Assembly: GCA_030619405.1 (NCBI GenBank)
Contig: JAUXBK010000104.1
Coordinates: forward strand, 1-8,626
Length of the DNA: 8,626 bases
Direction of reading: 5' to 3'
Source: Sedimenticola sp.
Lineage (GTDB): Bacteria > Pseudomonadota > Gammaproteobacteria > Chromatiales > Chromatiaceae
Within the stretch, counting starts at the first letter, position 1. The number at the start of each line of letters is the position of its first letter. Below the pieces are notes generated by a model. That model was not told where the DNA came from and did no database searches. It saw only the letters and a program-made list of their open reading frames with translations. The position numbers and the translations under genes were made by a program. This document shows positions 6,151-8,626 of the stretch, in pieces.

Positions 6151-7401
6151 CAGCCTGAACAGATGTCACAAACCACACTCACCCGCGACGAAGTCCGGGA
6201 GGGCAGGAAGAAGCTGCGACGAAGGCGCCGCGTCGCCTTCCTGTTCGTGGTGCCGTTGCTGTTGTTTATATTTATCGCTTTCATCGCGCCTATCGGCACC
6301 ATGCTCTACCGCAGTTTTTACCACCCGATCGTTTCACAGCTCATCCCCCAGACGATCGAGAAGCTCTCCGACTGGGACGAGACCGGATCCGACCCGCCTC
6401 CCGCCGACACGGTCAGAACATTTGCCATCGAACTGAGGGCACTGGCCACAGAGAGACGCTCCGGCAAACTGGCGGAACAAGTCAATCGATTCCGCCCCGG
6501 CAGTTCGAGCCTGATCAAATCCACGGCGCGGAAACTGAAGCGGATGAAGCCGGAGACCCTGGAACAGGAGCGTGAGATACTGAGCGGGATCAACCCGCTG
6601 TGGCGCCAGGCCCGGCTGTGGCGGGCGATCAAGAAATCCGGCGTCATCGTCACCGACACCTTTTACCTCACGGCACTGGACCTGACCCGGGATGTCTCCG
6701 GAGAGATAAAGGGCCGGGAGACCAAAGTTTACATAAAGCTCTACCTCAAGAGCCTGAAGATCGCCCTCTACATCACTCTGCTGACTGCCTTGATCGGTTT
6801 TCCGCTTGCCTATTATCTGGCGACCGCCCCGACCCGGGTCGCGAACGTCCTGCTGGTATTCGTCCTGCTCCCTTTCTGGACCTCACTGCTGGTCCGAACC
6901 ACCGCCTGGATCGCCCTGCTGCAGACCAATGGCGTGGTCAACTCGACCCTCGAGTTCCTGCATATCATCGATCAGCCGATCGAGATGCTCTATACCCAGT
7001 TCGCTACCATCATTGCCATGACCCATATCCTGTTGCCGTTCATGATCCTGCCCCTCTACAGCGTCATGAAGGGCATAGACCCCAGCTACCTGAGAGCGGC
7101 GCTCTCCCTGGGGGCAAAACCACTCCCCGCCTTCGTCCGCATCTACCTGCCGATGACCACCCCCGGGCTGGCAGCCGGCGCACTGCTGGTCTTCATCATC
7201 TCCATCGGCTACTACATCACACCTGCGCTGGTGGGCGGTACGGAAGGGCAGATGATCAGCAATATTATCGCGTTCCACATGCAGACATCGAACAACTGGG
7301 AACTGGCGGCCGCCCTGGGATCCCTGCTGCTGATTCTCATCCTGGTCATCTACTGGGTCTACGACCGGATGGTCGGCGTCAGCAACATCAAATTTGGATA
7401 A
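6136..7401 (+). CDS. potB: ABC importer inner-membrane permease, PotB type, long form
   Basis: One of two membrane subunits forming the transport channel. Six hydrophobic segments appear at about 33-56, 207-229, 236-260, 286-308, 345-366 and 389-409. The coupling loop YLRAALSLGAKPLPAFVRIYLP (split around 318-339) carries the EAA-type motif that docks on the ATPase. At 421 residues it is about 120-140 longer than E. coli PotB. The extra length is a charged, largely helical region (about 62-200) between membrane segments 1 and 2, predicted periplasmic. I recall long-form relatives in other proteobacteria, so this need not be unique. The start is uncertain: GTG at 6136 has AGGT 5 nt upstream, while ATG at 6163 has no clear site but lies clear of the hairpin. 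It follows the binding-protein stop by 38 bp. Confidence 0.9.
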   Translation: MEPTRQPEQMSQTTLTRDEVREGRKKLRRRRRVAFLFVVPLLLFIFIAFIAPIGTMLYRSFYHPIVSQLIPQTIEKLSDWDETGSDPPPADTVRTFAIELRALATERRSGKLAEQVNRFRPGSSSLIKSTARKLKRMKPETLEQEREILSGINPLWRQARLWRAIKKSGVIVTDTFYLTALDLTRDVSGEIKGRETKVYIKLYLKSLKIALYITLLTALIGFPLAYYLATAPTRVANVLLVFVLLPFWTSLLVRTTAWIALLQTNGVVNSTLEFLHIIDQPIEMLYTQFATIIAMTHILLPFMILPLYSVMKGIDPSYLRAALSLGAKPLPAFVRIYLPMTTPGLAAGALLVFIISIGYYITPALVGGTEGQMISNIIAFHMQTSNNWELAAALGSLLLILILVIYWVYDRMVGVSNIKFG

Positions 7402-7428
7402 ATAGCGTGCGTCCAAGAAAGAAAAAAG

Positions 7429-7597
7429 GCCGCGGATTGACGCGGATCAGACACAGATATCAGGATGGCTTTGGCCATATCGCAACCCATATCTCGGTAA
7501 GAAAAACGTTCTCACACGGAGCCACGGAGAAGAAGAGATGAATGAGAATGAATCCGGAAGAGAATCAATCCGTGTTTCATCCGCGTCAATCCGCGGC
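7429..7597. repeat. Second CGCGGAT-ended inverted-repeat cassette
   Basis: Ends 7429-7458 and 7568-7597 are inverted repeats matching at 27 of 30 positions, with the innermost-to-edge 19 bases identical. The left end matches the left end of the cassette at 4593 almost throughout its first 30 bases. The 169-bp unit fills most of the 214-bp spacer between the two permease genes and ends 18 bp before the next start codon. It contains a CACGGAG tandem but no recognisable coding remnant. Confidence 0.9.
7509..7535 (+). repeat. Short CACGGAG tandem repeat
   Basis: Two CACGGAG cores at 7515-7521 and 7523-7529 sit at 8-nt spacing, flanked by TTCTCA and AAGAAG. The string belongs to a family of CACGGAG-type intergenic repeats that I recognise from many environmental genomes. 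It lies wholly inside the cassette at 7429-7597, suggesting one repeat landed in or travels with another. Confidence 0.7.
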
Positions 7598-7615
7598 TAA
7601 AAAGCTGTTGCTTCC

Positions 7616-8467
7616 ATGAAGGGTTTCCCGAAATATTACACCTTCTGGCAGCGGCTGGGCCTCCACGGCCTGCGGTTGACCGCCTGGCTGGCCCTGGCAT
7701 TCCTGATGATACCGATCCTGGTGATCATCCCCCTCTCGTTCAATGTGGAACCCTACTTTACCTTTACCGACGGCATGCTCGCCCTGGATCCCGGGGCCTA
7801 CTCGACGAAATGGTATGCCCAGATCATCGAGGACGACAAATGGATCCTGGCGATCAAGAACAGTTTCTATATCGGCATCCTGGCGACCATCATCGCCACC
7901 ATCCTGGGGACCACGGCCGCGGTCGGTCTGAGTAACCCGGTGATGCCCCTGCAGCGTTTCATCATGGCGATACTGCTCTCACCCATGATCGTGCCACTGA
8001 TCATCACTGCTGCAGGCATGTATTTCTTCTATTCCCAGCTGGACATGACGGGCAGCTATCTGGGCGTCATCATCGCCCATGCGGCCCTCGGTACACCCTT
8101 TGTCATCATCACCGTCAATGCGGCACTGGCCGGTTTCGACCTCTCCCTGGTCCGCGCTTCCATGGGTCTCGGGGCACGCCCCCTCTACACTTTCATCAAG
8201 GTCGTCATGCCCCTGATCCGCCCCGGCGTAATCTCAGGGGCGCTGTTTGCCTTCATTACATCATTCGATGAAGTGGTGCTGATCCTGTTCCTCGCCGGCC
8301 CGGAACAGCGCACCATCCCGCGGCAGATGTTCTCCGGCCTGCGGGAGCAGATCAACCCGACCATCCTGGCGGTGGCCACCCTGCTGATCATCTCCTCGTC
8401 CCTGATGCTGTTCACCATCGAGTACCTGCGGTCCAGGGGCGAGCGCATCCGCACCGGCCAGCTCTGA
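7616..8467 (+). CDS. potC: ABC importer inner-membrane permease, PotC type
   Basis: The second membrane subunit, 283 residues, close to the usual length for PotC-type permeases. Hydrophobic segments fall at about 20-42, 84-106, 113-137, 148-170, 203-226 and 249-270. The EAA-type coupling loop LVRASMGLGARPLYTF with following VVMPLIRPG (178-204) should dock on the ATPase, and SFDEVVL (216-222) is typical of the family. The ATG at 7616 is the first possible start: an in-frame TAA occurs 15 nt upstream, formed at the edge of the repeat cassette. No good ribosome site is visible (only a distant AAAAAG), unlike the binding-protein gene. The cassette may have displaced the native site, so expression may be reduced. 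It is the last gene of the operon. Confidence 0.93.
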   Translation: MKGFPKYYTFWQRLGLHGLRLTAWLALAFLMIPILVIIPLSFNVEPYFTFTDGMLALDPGAYSTKWYAQIIEDDKWILAIKNSFYIGILATIIATILGTTAAVGLSNPVMPLQRFIMAILLSPMIVPLIITAAGMYFFYSQLDMTGSYLGVIIAHAALGTPFVIITVNAALAGFDLSLVRASMGLGARPLYTFIKVVMPLIRPGVISGALFAFITSFDEVVLILFLAGPEQRTIPRQMFSGLREQINPTILAVATLLIISSSLMLFTIEYLRSRGERIRTGQL

Positions 8468-8482
8468 CCCAGTCGCTCAACA

Positions 8483-8542
8483 CAGCAATTCTAAATATGG
8501 AAAAAGAATCACCACGAAGCGCACGAAGAACACGAAGAAACA
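8483..8542 (+). repeat. Right copy of 60-bp inverted repeat (CACGAAG type)
   Basis: This is the partner of 141-200 (59 of 60 identical in reverse complement). CACGAAG cores start at 8513, 8522 and 8531, exactly 9 nt apart. It begins 15 bp after the stop of the last permease gene and reads in the direction of that gene. Similarity stops at the outer end except for a TTAA shared one base further out. Confidence 0.95.
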
Positions 8543-8590
8543 CTTAAAACAGACCTCTCCATTTCAACTCAAAATCATCTCCATAATTAG

Positions 8591-8625
8591 ACAGGATTAA
8601 CATGATTTTCAGGATTTACAGGAAT
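8591..8625 (+). repeat. ACAGGAT tandem repeat at the right edge
   Basis: Related heptamers ACAGGAT, ACATGAT, TCAGGAT and ACAGGAA start at 8591, 8600, 8609 and 8618, an exact 9-nt period. This is another repeat type I recognise as common in environmental proteobacterial intergenic DNA. It may continue past the window. The stretch 8543-8590 between it and the 60-bp repeat shows nothing else. Confidence 0.8.
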
Positions 8626-8626
8626 A

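Noticed and set aside
5105..6178. Minus-strand frame of 357 codons opposite the binding-protein gene
   Set aside because: The sense strand encodes a complete signal peptide and family-typical binding protein; the antisense translation shows no domain.
6600..7541. Plus-strand frame of 313 codons overlapping the long permease
   Set aside because: The translation is Pro/His/Arg-rich and lacks membrane segments, while the overlapping frame has six and the coupling loop. It also runs on through the repeat cassette.
141..8542. Composite transposon with the 60-bp repeats as insertion ends
   Set aside because: No transposase gene lies in the window, and the only flanking match is a TTAA-containing string that is itself palindromic, so a target duplication cannot be claimed.
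8535..8610. Minus-strand mini-frame of about 19 codons in the right flank
   Set aside because: It starts inside the ACAGGAT tandem, has no ribosome site and matches nothing recognisable.
8483..8625. Short-period repeats as a CRISPR array
   Set aside because: Units are 7-nt cores every 8-11 nt with no unique spacers of 25-45 bp and no cas genes.

Overview
The window looks like chromosomal DNA of a GC-rich gammaproteobacterium. The protein styles, mixed ATG/GTG starts and GAGGAG-type ribosome sites fit, but the assignment is inference; no marker gene is present. It holds six intact genes in two divergent transcription units around a shared control region at 3188-3451.

Left arm (minus strand, 3187 down to 287): a beta-alanine/omega-amino acid:pyruvate aminotransferase, then a CoA-acylating (methyl)malonate-semialdehyde dehydrogenase. 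Together they form a two-step route: beta-alanine + pyruvate gives malonate semialdehyde + alanine, then malonate semialdehyde + CoA + NAD+ gives acetyl-CoA + CO2 + NADH.

Right arm (plus strand, 3452 to 8467): a complete PotABCD-type ABC importer in the order ATPase, periplasmic binding protein, long permease, short permease. The context suggests it imports the amine or omega-amino acid that feeds the catabolic arm. Classical polyamines remain possible, since beta-alanine is a breakdown product of spermidine/spermine.

The unusual content is between the genes. The whole block is bounded by a 60-bp inverted repeat (141-200 and 8483-8542, 59/60 identical). In each copy the element lies just past the 3' end of a transcription unit, in the same orientation relative to transcription. 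Two spacers of the importer operon hold inverted-repeat cassettes with CGCGGAT-core ends (4593-4978 and 7429-7597). The first is nested: it carries a decayed C-terminus resembling a GxxExxL (PDDEXK_3-like) protein, and a 216-bp MITE-like element (4637-4852) with perfect 17-bp terminal inverted repeats and an 8-bp target duplication. Further short-period repeats (CACGGAG, ACAGGAT) lie at 7509-7535 and 8591-8625. A perfect 11-bp-arm hairpin spans the binding-protein/permease junction, and two operator-like dyads lie beside possible promoters in the divergent region. No RNA genes, CRISPR array or transposase were found.
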